Shown: positions 8,637-18,584 of the stretch, one piece after another | How the letters are laid out: every line of letters begins with the position of its first letter | How positions within the stretch are numbered: the first letter of the stretch is position 1 | Assembly (NCBI RefSeq): GCF_000787835.1 | Contig: NZ_BBPP01000026.1 | Location: 3,114 to 62,748, forward strand | Reading direction: 5' to 3' | Source: Streptacidiphilus melanogenes | GTDB taxonomy: Bacteria > Actinomycetota > Actinomycetes > Streptomycetales > Streptomycetaceae | DNA length: 59,635 nt | Translations under genes and position numbers: made by a program | The notes under the pieces: generated by a model | What the model saw: only the letters and a program-made list of their open reading frames with translations | Databases searched by the model: none | Told to the model about the DNA's origin: nothing

Positions 8637-9566
8637 TCAGCGGCCGGCCAGGGAGCGGGCGAAGAAGCCGAGGTTGGCTGGGCGTTCGGCGAGGCGGCGC
8701 ATGAAGTAGGCGTACCAGTCGGTGCCATAGGGGACGTAGACGCGGACCGTCTCGCCCGCCTCGGCGAGGCGCCGCTGCTCGTCGGCGCGGATCCCGTAGA
8801 GCATCTGGAACTCGTAGCTGTCCTGCGGCCGTCCGGCGCGGACGGCGAGGGCGCCGGCGATCTCGATCAGGCGCTGGTCGTGGGTGGCGACCATGGGATA
8901 GCCCTGACCCTCCATCAGCAGCCGCAGGCAGCGCACGTAGGAGCGGTCCACGTCGGCGCGGTCGCGGTAGGCGACGGAGTCCGGTTCGGCGTACGCGCCC
9001 TTGACCAGCCGGATCCGCAAGCCGGCGCCCAGCAGCTCGCGGCAGTCGGACTCGGTGCGGCGCAGGTAGGACTGGAGCACGACGCCGAGGGTGGGGTGCT
9101 CGACACGCAGTTCGGCGACGGTGGCCAGGGTGGCCTCGGTCGCGGCATGGTCCTCCATGTCGACGGTGACGGTGGTGGCGGCCGCGTCGGCGGCACGGCA
9201 GATCGCGCGCAGGTGCCCGCGGGCGAGCGCGGGGCCGTCGGCGCCGAGGCCGGAGCCGAGGGCGGACAGCTTGACGGACACCTCCGCGCGCCGGGCCAGC
9301 CCCGCCCGGTCGAGGGCGCCGAGGACGCCGACGTACTCGTCGGCGACGGCCTCGGCCTGCGCGGCGTCCCGGGTGTCCTCCCCGAGGTGGTCGAGGGTGA
9401 CGCCGAGCCCGCGCGCCACCAGGCTGTCCGTGGCCACGACGGCGTCGGCCCGGGTCTCCCCGGCCACGAACCTGGCCACCACGGCCCGCCCTCCCGGCGC
9501 GGCCAGCACGGCCTGCCGGGCCATCTGGCTGTCTGCGGCGGCGAGGAGGAGGCGTCGGGTCAGCAT
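8637..9566 (-). CDS. Proline dehydrogenase (monofunctional, FAD-dependent)
   Basis: 309 residues, the length of short actinobacterial ProDH. TIM-barrel motifs include VSVKLSALG, VTVDMEDHA, GVVLQSYLRRTESDC, RIRLVKGAYAEPD and the C-terminal YEFQMLYGIR..., with the substrate-binding YxxR-R pattern (VRVYVPYGTDWYAYFMRRL). It oxidises proline to P5C at the membrane, passing electrons to quinone. P5C dehydrogenase is not next to it here. Confidence 0.93.
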   Translation of the reverse strand: MLTRRLLLAAADSQMARQAVLAAPGGRAVVARFVAGETRADAVVATDSLVARGLGVTLDHLGEDTRDAAQAEAVADEYVGVLGALDRAGLARRAEVSVKLSALGSGLGADGPALARGHLRAICRAADAAATTVTVDMEDHAATEATLATVAELRVEHPTLGVVLQSYLRRTESDCRELLGAGLRIRLVKGAYAEPDSVAYRDRADVDRSYVRCLRLLMEGQGYPMVATHDQRLIEIAGALAVRAGRPQDSYEFQMLYGIRADEQRRLAEAGETVRVYVPYGTDWYAYFMRRLAERPANLGFFARSLAGR

Positions 9567-9715
9567 GGCGTCAGCTTAGGGGCCAGGGCTGTGGGAGGCG
9601 GGGCGACGGAAGGCGGCGGCCTCCGGGGTCCTTCGCGGGGATGAGGGTCGGACTAGGGGCAAACTCAGGGACGTCCCCTATGGCTTCTGGGGCGGCGCAG
9701 GCGCACCTTGGAAGC

Positions 9716-10171
9716 ATGAGTCGTAGTGAGATCAGCCCGCGCGAATCCGGCACGCTGGCCGTCGCGTCGGCCTCGCGCGGGCCGTGGCGCACGGCGGGTG
9801 TCGTCGGTCTGGTGGGTGCCGGGGCGGCCGTCGGCATCGACCTGATCACCCTGCACTGGTCGCTGGGCATCCTTGCGGGCCCCGCCAGCATCGGTCTCTT
9901 CCTCTTCTTCCTGGTCGGCGGCGCCGGCGCGGCGCTCCAGAAGAAGGGCGGGGACAACCGCCTGCGTCGTTGGGCGCAGGAGCACCCCTGGCAGGCGGCG
10001 GGCGCGCCCGCGGCCGCGCTCGCGGTGACCAACACGATCACGCAGTACTTCCTGAGCTCCAGCGGCCTCTTCGCGAGCATATGGACGGGCCTGTGGCACG
10101 CCGCGGTGCTGTACGCGGTCATCGGCGTGGTCAGCAGCGTCGCCGGGGCCCGTAAGCGCTCGGGCGGCTGA
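9716..10171 (+). CDS. Conserved membrane protein, unknown function
   Basis: 151 residues from ATG 9716, preceded by GGAAG 1 bp upstream, a weak site. Three or four hydrophobic segments are visible: TAGVVGLVGAGAAVGIDLITL, LAGPASIGLFLFFLVGGAGA, AAGAPAAALAVTNTITQYFL and LWHAAVLYAVIGVVSS. A basic loop separates the second and third. An in-frame ATG at 9680 would add 12 residues. Divergent from proline dehydrogenase with 149 bp between the starts. I do not recognise the family. Confidence 0.72.
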   Translation: MSRSEISPRESGTLAVASASRGPWRTAGVVGLVGAGAAVGIDLITLHWSLGILAGPASIGLFLFFLVGGAGAALQKKGGDNRLRRWAQEHPWQAAGAPAAALAVTNTITQYFLSSSGLFASIWTGLWHAAVLYAVIGVVSSVAGARKRSGG

Positions 10172-10211
10172 GCACCAGGACAGCCGAGCACTGGGACATA
10201 GCGGGCGACCT

Positions 10212-10246
10212 GGGCAGAAGGGCGCGTGACACGCGCCCTCTTGCCC
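10212..10246. terminator. Strong hairpin terminator after the 151-residue membrane protein
   Basis: Arms GGGCAGAAGGGCGCGT and ACGCGCCCTCTTGCCC pair at 14 of 16 positions around a 3-nt GAC loop, followed by ATTTCTTAC. Starts 40 bp after the upstream stop and ends 55 bp before the next gene. Confidence 0.75.
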
Positions 10247-10301
10247 ATTTCTTACCCGGCCACTCCTGTGCGCGTGTTTACGCGCTGGTCAGACTGGCGC
10301 G

Positions 10302-11438
10302 GTGCCGAAGATCGACGATCACCAGGATGACCCGTTCGAGAAGCTTGTGCTCGACGAGGACTTCGTCCGCGCCGCCGAGCACAAGGAGAGTTCGGCGCGC
10401 GCCCGGATGCTCTCCGCCCGGTGGAAGAAGAACCCTCCGCAGGACACCTCCTGGCGGGCGCCGGTCGTCCCGCTGCAACCGAAGCCGCGCCGCCGACGGC
10501 GTTGGCAGCTGCCGCTGTTCGTCCTGCTGGCGGCCGCTCTCGTCCTGGTCAGCCTGAACGCCAAGAAGGTCCACGACTGGGCCTTCGGCAAGACGCCGGG
10601 CGCCAAGGCAGCCGCAGCCGCGGCGGAGTCCCCGTCCCCCGACCGGAGCACCGCACCGGCCCTCACCGCCAGCCCCACGGCCGCGCCGCCGACCCCGGTC
10701 GCCGAGCAGACGCCGGACATGCAGCACCCGTTCGCCGGCTCCCCCGCGGACAAGTGGCCCTCCGGCGCCTCCGGTATCGCCCTGCCGACGGCAAAGCCTG
10801 TCGGCATCTTCTCGGCGAGCACGGTCGCCAGGGACGAGCAGCTGGTCAAGAACTACCTGGTGGCCGCCTATCTGGATCCGGAGACGCTCGCGGGCGGCTA
10901 CCCGCAGGCCGCCGTCGACCTGATGGACGCGCAGATGCGCCGCCAGGTCAAGCCGCAGCTCGACGACCCCAAGCCCAAGGACGCCTCGGACCTGCTCGCC
11001 AGCCGCTTCGACCCGAAGGTCGCGGTGCCGCTCGCGGACGTCCGGGTCCAGGGCGTGGTGAGCCTTGCCGGGGACGGCGCCAACGGCCTGGACGTCCGAG
11101 CGGACTTCCTCTTCGTCTACGCCTCCCACCCCGTCGGCTCGACCGACCAGGTCGCGCGGACGATCGCACGGCGCACGCTGACGTTCCGGTTCTTCGACCC
11201 CAACCGCTACCAGGCGCTGGCGCCCGGCAAGGTCTTCCTCGCCGAGTGGCAGGGCAGCACCGGCAATTCGTCGTGCGGCTTCACGCACGACCTCATCGTC
11301 CCGGCCTTCGAGACCCTGATGCCCACGGACTCGGCGAGTGAGCCGGCTCCGAGCGGTACGCCGATCGACCCGTACGACATGAGCAAGCCTGTCGACGCCC
11401 AGGGCTCGACCGACTGCAGCCCGCTCAGCCGGCAGTAG
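10302..11438 (+). CDS. Bitopic membrane protein with large extracytoplasmic domain
   Basis: 378 residues from GTG 10302; no clear Shine-Dalgarno, so translation may be leaderless or weak. Residues 1-60 are charged and cytoplasmic, RRRRWQLPLFVLLAAALVLVSL is a single membrane anchor after a basic patch, then a Pro/Ala/Ser/Thr linker (~95-130) leads to a ~230-residue folded outer domain. Patches VKNYLVAAYLDPETLAGGYPQAAVDL and FFDPNRYQALAPGKVFLAEW are likely conserved. No enzymatic motif is seen. It converges with the next gene, whose stop is only 3 bp away. Confidence 0.75.
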   Translation: MPKIDDHQDDPFEKLVLDEDFVRAAEHKESSARARMLSARWKKNPPQDTSWRAPVVPLQPKPRRRRRWQLPLFVLLAAALVLVSLNAKKVHDWAFGKTPGAKAAAAAAESPSPDRSTAPALTASPTAAPPTPVAEQTPDMQHPFAGSPADKWPSGASGIALPTAKPVGIFSASTVARDEQLVKNYLVAAYLDPETLAGGYPQAAVDLMDAQMRRQVKPQLDDPKPKDASDLLASRFDPKVAVPLADVRVQGVVSLAGDGANGLDVRADFLFVYASHPVGSTDQVARTIARRTLTFRFFDPNRYQALAPGKVFLAEWQGSTGNSSCGFTHDLIVPAFETLMPTDSASEPAPSGTPIDPYDMSKPVDAQGSTDCSPLSRQ

Positions 11439-11441
11439 CCG

Positions 11442-11951
11442 TCACCGCTTGCGCTTCGCCGCCTTGGCCGGCTTCCGGCCGGCCTGGCGGCGGGCCGCAG
11501 CGGCGACGGCGAGCTCGTAGCGGGAGCGCTGCACGCTCTCGCCCGGGGCCTCGACGAGGCTGCGCAGGAAGTAGGAGACGAGCGAGCCGACGAAGCCCAC
11601 GGCCAGCATCACCCCGAGGGACTTGTCGTCGGCCATCCAGCCGGTCAGCGACTCCTTGCCGCGGGTGAGCACGCTCCAGGTGCGCAGCGCGGCCACACAG
11701 CTGCACACGGCGATGGCCAGCACGAGCAGGATCTCGACGAACGAGCCCGTGTTGGCGACGACGACGCCCTGCACGGCCAGCTGCATGACGAACGCCCCCG
11801 CCGCGGCCGCGACCAGGGCTCCGACGCTGACGCTGACGCGGCGCAGCCAGTAGTCGGGGCCCCGGTCCACCCAGGTGGTTCCGAACCAGCGGACGGGTGC
11901 CGCCTCCACGGACGTGGGGGCGGCGGGGGCGAGGGCGTTGCTGTCGGGCAT
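11442..11951 (-). CDS. Conserved membrane protein, unknown function
   Basis: 169 residues from ATG 11951. Order: short Ala/Pro-rich N-terminus, motif RWFGTTWVDRGPDYWLRRVSVS, three membrane helices (GALVAAAAGAFVMQLAVQGVV, FVEILLVLAIAVCSCVAALR, LGVMLAVGFVGSLVSYFL), then a basic tail ending KPAKAAKRKR. The tail could contact nucleic acid or phospholipid heads. Downstream of ilvD by 35 bp on the same strand, so probably cotranscribed with it. Confidence 0.75.
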   Translation of the reverse strand: MPDSNALAPAAPTSVEAAPVRWFGTTWVDRGPDYWLRRVSVSVGALVAAAAGAFVMQLAVQGVVVANTGSFVEILLVLAIAVCSCVAALRTWSVLTRGKESLTGWMADDKSLGVMLAVGFVGSLVSYFLRSLVEAPGESVQRSRYELAVAAAARRQAGRKPAKAAKRKR

Positions 11952-11986
11952 TCTTCGATTATGCGGGGACGGTGGCCCCTGCCGGA

Positions 11987-13837
11987 TCAGCCCAGCCTGG
12001 TGACGTCGCGCACGGCGCCCTTGTCCGCGCTGGTGGCCATCGCGGCATAGGCGCGCAGCGCGGCCGAGACCTTGCGCTCGCGGTTCTTCGGCGCGTAGAC
12101 GCCGCCGTGCTCGGCACGGCGGGCGGCCAGTTCCTGCTCCGGGACCAGCAGCTCGATGCCGCGGTTCGGGATGTCGATACGGATCCGGTCGCCGTCGCGC
12201 ACCAGCGCGATGAGGCCGCCGGAGGCCGCCTCGGGCGAGACGTGGCCGATGGAGAGCCCGCTGGTGCCGCCGGAGAAGCGTCCGTCGGTGATCAGCGCGC
12301 AGGCCTTGCCCAGACCCCGGCCCTTGAGGAACGAGGTCGGGTAGAGCATCTCCTGCATGCCGGGGCCGCCCTTGGGGCCCTCGTAGCGGATGACGACGAC
12401 GTCGCCCTCCTTGACCTGCTTGGCCAGGATCTTCTCGACGGCCTCGTCCTGCGACTCGCAGACCACGGCCGGGCCCTCGAAGGTCCAGATCGACTCGTCG
12501 ACGCCGGCGGTCTTCACGACGCAGCCGTCCTCGGCCAGGTTGCCGTGGAGCACCGCCAGGCCGCCGTCCTTGGAGTAGGCGTGCTCGGCGGAGCGGATGC
12601 AGCCGCCTGCGGCGTCGGTGTCCAGCGAGTCCCAGCGCTCGGACTGCGAGAACGCCGTGGCGGAGCGGACCCCGCCGGGGGCCGCGTGCCACAGCTCGAC
12701 GGCCGCGTCGGACGGAGAGCCCCCGCGCACGTCCCAGGTCTTCAGCCACTCCTCCAGCGAGGCGGAGTGGACGGTGTGGACGTCCTCGTTGAGCAGGCCG
12801 CCGCGGTGCAGCTCGCCCAGGATGGCCGGGATGCCGCCGGCGCGGTGCACGTCCTCCATGTAGTACGTGCCCTGCGGCGCGACGTTCGGGGCGACCTTGG
12901 CCAGACACGGCACGTGGCGGGAGAGCCGGTCGATGTCGTGGACGGTGAAGTCGACCCCGGCCTCCTGCGCGGCGGCCAGCAGGTGCAGGATCGTGTTGGT
13001 CGAGCCGCCCATGGCGATGTCCAGGGCCATCGCGTTCTCGAACGCCGCCTTGGTGGCGATCGAGCGCGGCAGCACCGACGCGTCGTCCTGCTCGTAGTGG
13101 CGGCGGGCCAGCTCCACGACCGTGCGCCCGGCGTCCTCGTAGAGGCCGCGGCGGGCGGTGTGGGTGGCCAGCACGGAGCCGTTGCCCGGCAGCGAGAGGC
13201 CGATGGCCTCGGTCAGGCAGTTCATCGAGTTGGCGGTGAACATGCCCGAGCAGGAGCCGCAGGTCGGGCAGGCGTTCTCCTCGATCCGGCGGATGTCCTC
13301 GTCGGAGACGTTCTCGTTGACCGCGTCCGCGATGGCGTTGATCAGGTCGAGCTTGCGGACGGTGCCGTCCACGAGCACGGCCCGGCCGGCCTCCATCGGG
13401 CCGCCGGAGACGAAGACGGTGGGGATGTTCAGCCGCAGCGCGGCCATCAACATGCCCGGGGTGATCTTGTCGCAGTTCGAGATGCAGATCAGCGCGTCGG
13501 CGCAGTGCGCCTCGACCATGTACTCGACGCTGTCCGCGATCAGGTCGCGCGAGGGCAGCGAGTAGAGCATGCCGCCGTGGCCCATGGCGATGCCGTCGTC
13601 GACCGCGATGGTGTTGAACTCGCGGGGCACGGCGCCCGCGGCCTTGATCGCCTCGGAGACGATCCGGCCGACCGGGGCCAGGTGGGTGTGCCCGGGCACG
13701 AACTCGGTGAAGGAGTTCGCCACCGCGACGATCGGCTTGCCGATGTCCTCATTGGCTACACCGGACGCGCGCATGAGAGCGCGCGCGCCCGCCATGTTGC
13801 GACCGTGTGTGACCGTGCGGGACCTCAGCTGCGGCAC
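11987..13837 (-). CDS. ilvD: Dihydroxy-acid dehydratase
   Basis: 616 residues. GTG 13837 is preferred over a TTG at 13846 because GAAGGAG lies 9 bp before it and the family starts [13 protein letters not shown]. Iron-sulphur ligands are visible in [11 protein letters not shown] and [19 protein letters not shown]. It converts dihydroxyisovalerate and dihydroxymethylvalerate to the 2-oxo acids of valine, leucine and isoleucine synthesis. Confidence 0.96.
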   Translation of the reverse strand: MPQLRSRTVTHGRNMAGARALMRASGVANEDIGKPIVAVANSFTEFVPGHTHLAPVGRIVSEAIKAAGAVPREFNTIAVDDGIAMGHGGMLYSLPSRDLIADSVEYMVEAHCADALICISNCDKITPGMLMAALRLNIPTVFVSGGPMEAGRAVLVDGTVRKLDLINAIADAVNENVSDEDIRRIEENACPTCGSCSGMFTANSMNCLTEAIGLSLPGNGSVLATHTARRGLYEDAGRTVVELARRHYEQDDASVLPRSIATKAAFENAMALDIAMGGSTNTILHLLAAAQEAGVDFTVHDIDRLSRHVPCLAKVAPNVAPQGTYYMEDVHRAGGIPAILGELHRGGLLNEDVHTVHSASLEEWLKTWDVRGGSPSDAAVELWHAAPGGVRSATAFSQSERWDSLDTDAAGGCIRSAEHAYSKDGGLAVLHGNLAEDGCVVKTAGVDESIWTFEGPAVVCESQDEAVEKILAKQVKEGDVVVIRYEGPKGGPGMQEMLYPTSFLKGRGLGKACALITDGRFSGGTSGLSIGHVSPEAASGGLIALVRDGDRIRIDIPNRGIELLVPEQELAARRAEHGGVYAPKNRERKVSAALRAYAAMATSADKGAVRDVTRLG

Positions 13838-13876
13838 GTGAACCAACTCCTTCGCTCGTGCCGTCGAGGGTACGCC

Positions 13877-14746
13877 TTATGACCGCCTGTCGGACACGCT
13901 GTCCGGCATGCGAGCACCGGCGGAGGGGGCGGCCTCCTGGCTGGCGGCCGCCAGGTTCAGGCGGGTGAACGCGAGAGCCTCGGCCAGGTCGGCCTCGCGT
14001 TCGACGGGCCCCGGCGAGCGGCGGGTGTTGACCTCCAGCACCACGTGCCCGTCGAAGCCGTTCCGGGCCAGCCGCTCCAGCAGCTCCGCGCAGGGCTGCG
14101 TGCCGCGCCCGGGGATCAGGTGCTCGTCCTTGGCCGAACCGGACCCGTCGGCGAGGTGCACGTGCCCGAGCCGGTCGCCCATCCGGTCCAGCATCGCCAG
14201 CGCGTCCGCGCGGGAGGTCGCGACATGGGAGAGGTCGATGGTGAAGTGGCGGTAGTCCTCGCCGGTCGGGTCCCAGTCCGGCGCGTAGGCAGCGACCTCA
14301 CGGTCGCGGTAGCGCCAGGGGTACATGTTCTCCACCGCGAAGCGGACGTCCGTCTCGTCCGCCATCCGCCAGATCCCCTGGACGAAGTCCCGCGCGTACT
14401 GGCGCTGCCATCGGAACGGCGGGTGGACGACGACGGTCTGCGCCCCGAGCTTCTCGGCGGCGGCGCGCGCCTTCTGCAGCTTCTGCCACGGGTCCGTGCT
14501 CCACACCCGCTGCGTGATCAGCAGGCAGGGCGCGTGGACGGCGAGGATCGGCACCTGGTGGTAGTCGGAGAGCCGTCGCAGTGCCTCGATGTCCTGGCTG
14601 ATCGGGTCCGTCCAGACCATGACCTCGACTCCGTCGTACCCGAGCCGCCCGGCGATCTCGAACGCGGCGGCGGTGTTCTCGGGGTAGACGGAGGCGGTCG
14701 ACAGCGCGACCTTGGCTTTCGGCACGACAATGCACTCTTTCGCCAC
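13877..14746 (-). CDS. Xylose-isomerase-like TIM-barrel protein (sugar phosphate isomerase/epimerase)
   Basis: About 289 residues from GTG 14746 or 282 from GTG 14725; the second has AAAGAG 9 bp upstream. AP-endonuclease-2/xylose-isomerase fold signatures are [62 protein letters not shown] and VVLEVNTRR. The metal-binding Glu/His/Asp residues in those strings are intact. The substrate cannot be read from sequence. It lies 39 bp upstream of the ilvD start and 108 bp downstream of the Ppx/GppA stop. Confidence 0.85.
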   Translation of the reverse strand: MAKECIVVPKAKVALSTASVYPENTAAAFEIAGRLGYDGVEVMVWTDPISQDIEALRRLSDYHQVPILAVHAPCLLITQRVWSTDPWQKLQKARAAAEKLGAQTVVVHPPFRWQRQYARDFVQGIWRMADETDVRFAVENMYPWRYRDREVAAYAPDWDPTGEDYRHFTIDLSHVATSRADALAMLDRMGDRLGHVHLADGSGSAKDEHLIPGRGTQPCAELLERLARNGFDGHVVLEVNTRRSPGPVEREADLAEALAFTRLNLAAASQEAAPSAGARMPDSVSDRRS

Positions 14747-14854
14747 GCTCTACAGCTTAGGGACCCTTTTGCCGGGACCCGAGGTGGCGCCTGCCACAGT
14801 GGCGCGCTCGCGCACGACCACGCGCACGGCTGCGTGGGACGCGCCGCCGTCCCC

Positions 14855-15784
14855 TCAGCCCGACATCCGGTCCAACCGCCGCAGGATCACGCCCTCGCGC
14901 AGCGCCCACGGGCAGATGTCCAGCTCGTCGACGCGGTACAGGTCCATCGCCGCCTCGGCGACCAGCGCCCCGGCCAGCAGTTGGCGGGCACGTCCGGCGG
15001 AGACCCCCGGCAGCAGCACCCGCTGGTCGGTCGTCATCGCGGCCAGGCGCGGCACCCAGTCCTCCAGCGCGCCGCGGGGCAGCCGACGCGACACGAGCGG
15101 CCCCTCGGACTCGCGGGCGGCGCCGGTGATGCGGGCGAGCTGCTTGAAGGTCTTCGAGGTGCCGACCACGTGGTCCGGCGGACCGAGGCGGGAGACCTCG
15201 GCCACCGTGCGCGCGATCTCCGCACGGATGTGCTTGCGCAGCTCCCGCACCCGCTCGGGGCCCGGCGGGTCGCCCGGCAGCCAGCCCGCCGTCAGCCGGC
15301 CGGCGCCCAGCGGGAGGGAGACGGCCGTGTCCGGCTCCTCGTCGAGGCCGCAGGCGATCTCCAGCGACCCGCCGCCGATGTCGAGCAACAGCAGACGGCC
15401 ACTGGACCAGCCGTACCAGCGGCGGGCGGCGAGGAAGGTGAGTCTGGCCTCGTCGCCGCCGGACAGGACGCGCAGTTCCACGCCCGTCTCGTCCTGGACG
15501 CGCTTCAGCACCGCCTCGCCGTTCGCCGCCTCGCGCACGGCGCTGGTGGCGAACGGCAGGACCTCCTCGACGCCCTTGTCCTCCGCGACCCGCATCGAGG
15601 AGACGACCATGTCGACCAGCTGCTGCACACCGTCCTCGCGGATCGAGCCTCCGGCGTCCAGGAGTTCGGCCAGGCGCAGCTCTATCTTGTGGGAGTACGC
15701 GGGCAACGGAGCCGCACCGGGGTGCGCGTCCACCACGAGGAAGTGGACGGTGTTGGATCCCACGTCGAGAACGCCTAGTCGCAT
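14855..15784 (-). CDS. Ppx/GppA-family exopolyphosphatase
   Basis: 309 residues from ATG 15784. Actin-like ATPase fold: phosphate-1 motif [15 protein letters not shown], phosphate-2 [16 protein letters not shown], and the connecting motif [12 protein letters not shown]. The short length without a C-terminal HD domain matches the shorter actinobacterial Ppx1-type enzymes that act on short-chain polyphosphate or pppGpp. Gene order with the TIM-barrel protein and ilvD is typical of streptomycetes. Confidence 0.92.
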   Translation of the reverse strand: MRLGVLDVGSNTVHFLVVDAHPGAAPLPAYSHKIELRLAELLDAGGSIREDGVQQLVDMVVSSMRVAEDKGVEEVLPFATSAVREAANGEAVLKRVQDETGVELRVLSGGDEARLTFLAARRWYGWSSGRLLLLDIGGGSLEIACGLDEEPDTAVSLPLGAGRLTAGWLPGDPPGPERVRELRKHIRAEIARTVAEVSRLGPPDHVVGTSKTFKQLARITGAARESEGPLVSRRLPRGALEDWVPRLAAMTTDQRVLLPGVSAGRARQLLAGALVAEAAMDLYRVDELDICPWALREGVILRRLDRMSG

Positions 15785-15913
15785 AAGGGTCCACGCTACG
15801 CGATGCCGCATGCCCCTCTGGCTCGACCTGGGTCGATCGCCGGCTCTCGCCCCTCCGGCGCGTCCGCGACGCCGGTCGGCGGTGCCGGCCCCGCCGCGGC
15901 ATAGGCTGTATGG

Positions 15914-16744
15914 GTGGCAGCAGTGGATGTGACGATCAGCAGCACCGCCGAGGTCAGGGCGGCCGAGAAGGCGGCGAAGAAGGCGGCCAAGGCCGCGCGC
16001 AAGCGCGAGGTCCCGCTCGACTTCCCCCGCGCCTGGGTCGAGTTCGCCGACCCGGACGACCAGGAGCAGGTCTTCCGGTGCGACCTGACCTGGCTCACCT
16101 CCCGCTGGACCTGCGTCTTCGGACGCGGCTGCCACGGCATCCGCCCCGGCCGCGCGGCCGACGGCTGCTGCACGCTCGGGGCGCACTGGTCCGACGACGA
16201 CGACCAGAAGCGCGTCCTCGGGCATGCCGCCCGACTCACACCCGGCACCTGGCAGTTCCACAAGCAGGGCACCGGCCCCAAGGGCATCAGCGAGCCCGAC
16301 GAGGACGGCGACCTGCGCACCCGCCGGATCGACGGCGCGTGCATCTTCCTCAACCGCCCCGGCTTCGCCGGCGGCGAGGGCTGCGCCCTGCACACGCTCG
16401 CGCTCGCCGAGGGCCGCGAGCCGCTGGAGACCAAGCCGGACGTCTGCTGGCAGCTGCCGATCCGTCGCGGCTACGACTGGATCGACCGCCCCGACGAAAC
16501 CCGCTACCTCCAGGTCACCATCGGCGAGTACGACCGTCGCGGCTGGGGCCCCGGTGGCCACGACCTGCAGTGGTGGTGCACCGGCAGCCCGGACGCCCAT
16601 GTCGGCGCGGAGCCCGTGTACGTCAGCTACCGGGCCGAGCTCACCGAGCTGATGGGCCCCGGCGGCTACGCCGAGCTGGTCCGCCACTGCGAGCGTCACC
16701 TCGACCACCCGGCCGGCCCGGTCGCCCCGCACCCGGCTGACTGA
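15914..16744 (+). CDS. Cysteine-rich DUF3109/YkgJ-like protein
   Basis: 276 residues from GTG 15914. A charged Ala/Lys helix (residues ~10-35) precedes the cysteine domain: C56, C67, C73, the pair C85-C86, C143, C157 and C178. The pattern [20 protein letters not shown] then VCWQLPI resembles the YkgJ/DUF3109 'C-x-LH ... KP-x-x-C-x-x-x-P' signature, which suggests a bound metal or iron-sulphur cluster. The role is unknown. Divergent from Ppx/GppA (129 bp apart) and convergent with the BACON fusion gene (33 bp apart). Confidence 0.78.
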   Translation: MAAVDVTISSTAEVRAAEKAAKKAAKAARKREVPLDFPRAWVEFADPDDQEQVFRCDLTWLTSRWTCVFGRGCHGIRPGRAADGCCTLGAHWSDDDDQKRVLGHAARLTPGTWQFHKQGTGPKGISEPDEDGDLRTRRIDGACIFLNRPGFAGGEGCALHTLALAEGREPLETKPDVCWQLPIRRGYDWIDRPDETRYLQVTIGEYDRRGWGPGGHDLQWWCTGSPDAHVGAEPVYVSYRAELTELMGPGGYAELVRHCERHLDHPAGPVAPHPAD

Positions 16745-16777
16745 ACCTTTCTGCAGGCTTCCGGCCGGACCTCGCGA

Positions 16778-18418
16778 TCAGGGCGCGGCGGTGACCGGCG
16801 CCGAGGAGGAGCTCGCCGACGGACTGTCCGTCGCGCCGCCGCTCGGTGTCGGGGTGGGCGTCGGCGTCGGCGAGGCGGACGTGGGGCCGGACGACGGCGT
16901 CTGACTGGGGCTCGGACCGGAACTCGGGCCGGTGCTCGGGCCGGTGCTCGGGCCGGTGCTCGGGCTTGAACTCGGACTGGGACTCGGACTGGGGGCGCCG
17001 CGGCGGGTGCCCGTCCCCTCGAGCGTCACCACCGCGCCCGACGGCTGGAAGACGATCCGGGCGGACCACGGGTCGGCCGGGGCCGCCGACTCGTCCACGC
17101 TGACCAGGACCGTCAGCTGCGCGCCGGGCGCGAGCGTGCCGCCGTCGCGGCTCAGCCGCAGCCAGGGGGCGTTCGCGCTCGCCGTCCACAGCAAGGCGCT
17201 GCCGCCGGTGTTGGTCAGCGTGATCACCGTGCGGTCGCCGGACTGCGCCGCACCCACCTGGAGCTGCCCCGGCGACACGCCGCCGCCCGCTCCGGCGCCC
17301 GGTCCGGCCCCGGGCGAGCCGCCGGGAGCCGAACTCGCGGACGGGCCGGGCAAGGTGACGGTGAAGCCGATGTTCTCGCCCAGGTGGCCGCCGCCCGCCG
17401 TGGTGCCACCAGCGGGGGGCGGCGCACCGGTAGCGCCGCTCGCGTCGCCCGCACCCCCCGACGAGCCCGCCGACACACCCGGGGCCACCGGCGTGCCGTC
17501 GGACACCCGCACCGAGGTGACCTGCGCGGCCGGACTGCTCGGCCCGCCCCCGGCGTGCACCGCCCACAGCGCCACGGCCGGGCCGGCCACGACCGCCGCC
17601 GCGACCGACCCGAGGACGGCCCGCTGCCGCACCGCCGGGGGCTGCTCCTGCTCCCGCGCCCGCTCGCGCGGGCGCACGATCGTCACGTGCACCGGGAAGC
17701 CGCGCCGGTCGAAGCGCGGCTCCGGCGCGTCCTGCACCTCCCCGGCGGCGCGCAACGCCGCCCGGGGCAGGTGCACCAGCGGCAGCGACCCGGCCGCCCG
17801 GAAGGCGCCCGGCCACGGGCCCTCGGCCGCGCCGCGTTCCGCCGTGCCGCGACAGGTGGGACAGTCGTCCAGATGCCGGACCAGCTCGTTGCGCAGCGCC
17901 CTGCCGAGGACGGGCCCGCGCCCGCGCCCGAGCCGGTTCAGCTCCGGGCAGGCGTCCGCGGCGAGGACCGACAGGGCGGCGGCCGTGCGCTCCACCTCGC
18001 AGACGCCCTGCGTCAGCAGCACCCCCGCCGCCTCGGCCCGCACCCCGAGCACGGCGGCGATCTCCTCCGTCTCCAGCGAGTGCCGACCCGCCAGCTCCAA
18101 CGCCTCGCGCTGGGCGGGCGTCGTCCCGGCCGCCTCCGGCCAGGCGAGCCGGGCCAGCCGTGAGCGCGCCGCGGCCGACTCGGCCACCGGCCGGGCCCCG
18201 CCGGCCTCCGCCCGCGCCTCCAGCCGCCCCAGGCACACGTGCCGGGCGAGCGCGTACAGCCACGCGCGCTCCGACTCCGGCCGCCGCAGCCGCCGCCGAT
18301 GGCGCGCGGCCAGCCGCCGCGTCTGCCGCACGGCGGCCACGGCCGCGTCCTGGTCGCACAGCACCGACAGGCAGTAACTGAACAGCGCGTCGGCGAGTTG
18401 GTCCTGCAGGGTCTCCAC
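16778..18418 (-). CDS. Sigma-like / zinc anti-sigma / membrane / BACON-domain fusion protein
   Basis: 546 residues from GTG 18418, a tentative start: no upstream candidate has a good ribosome binding site and longer frames enter the radA promoter. Residues ~1-140 resemble an ECF sigma factor ([21 protein letters not shown] as region 2; [21 protein letters not shown] as the region 4 helix-turn-helix). Residues ~177-190 carry HLDDCPTC, the H-x3-C-x2-C zinc anti-sigma motif. A helix follows at ~266-289 ([22 protein letters not shown]), then a Gly/Ala linker, an Ig-like BACON domain (~383-470, [19 protein letters not shown]), and a Ser/Pro/Thr tail. Divergent from radA. Confidence 0.75.
   Translation of the reverse strand: METLQDQLADALFSYCLSVLCDQDAAVAAVRQTRRLAARHRRRLRRPESERAWLYALARHVCLGRLEARAEAGGARPVAESAAARSRLARLAWPEAAGTTPAQREALELAGRHSLETEEIAAVLGVRAEAAGVLLTQGVCEVERTAAALSVLAADACPELNRLGRGRGPVLGRALRNELVRHLDDCPTCRGTAERGAAEGPWPGAFRAAGSLPLVHLPRAALRAAGEVQDAPEPRFDRRGFPVHVTIVRPRERAREQEQPPAVRQRAVLGSVAAAVVAGPAVALWAVHAGGGPSSPAAQVTSVRVSDGTPVAPGVSAGSSGGAGDASGATGAPPPAGGTTAGGGHLGENIGFTVTLPGPSASSAPGGSPGAGPGAGAGGGVSPGQLQVGAAQSGDRTVITLTNTGGSALLWTASANAPWLRLSRDGGTLAPGAQLTVLVSVDESAAPADPWSARIVFQPSGAVVTLEGTGTRRGAPSPSPSPSSSPSTGPSTGPSTGPSSGPSPSQTPSSGPTSASPTPTPTPTPSGGATDSPSASSSSAPVTAAP
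16925..16960. repeat. Three tandem 12-bp units in the Ser/Thr/Pro tail
   Basis: CGGGCCGGTGCT occurs three times without mismatch and encodes repeated Gly-Pro-Ser-Thr in the C-terminal tail of the fusion protein on the minus strand. Likely to vary in length by slippage. Confidence 0.8.
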
Positions 18419-18584
18419 CTCTCCGACGGTAGAGACGCCGCGCCACCCCTTCCGGGGAAGCCACCTCCATCCACCCTTTCGGGTGAGACGAGCGGAGCTC
18501 GCACAGCCTTTCGCCGACTCGTCGGTATACCCGGGAACGACCGACGGACCGTGGCTGTCAGTGGTCCCCTGTAGCGTTCCCCGC

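Noticed and set aside
6245-8704. Plus-strand 819-codon frame over the LytM-like, HAD and proC genes
   Set aside because: Composition is low-complexity and it runs across three genes with clear family motifs on other frames.
16925-16990. Direct repeats as a CRISPR-like array
   Set aside because: The 12-bp units have no spacers, are in frame, and encode a Ser/Thr/Pro tail.
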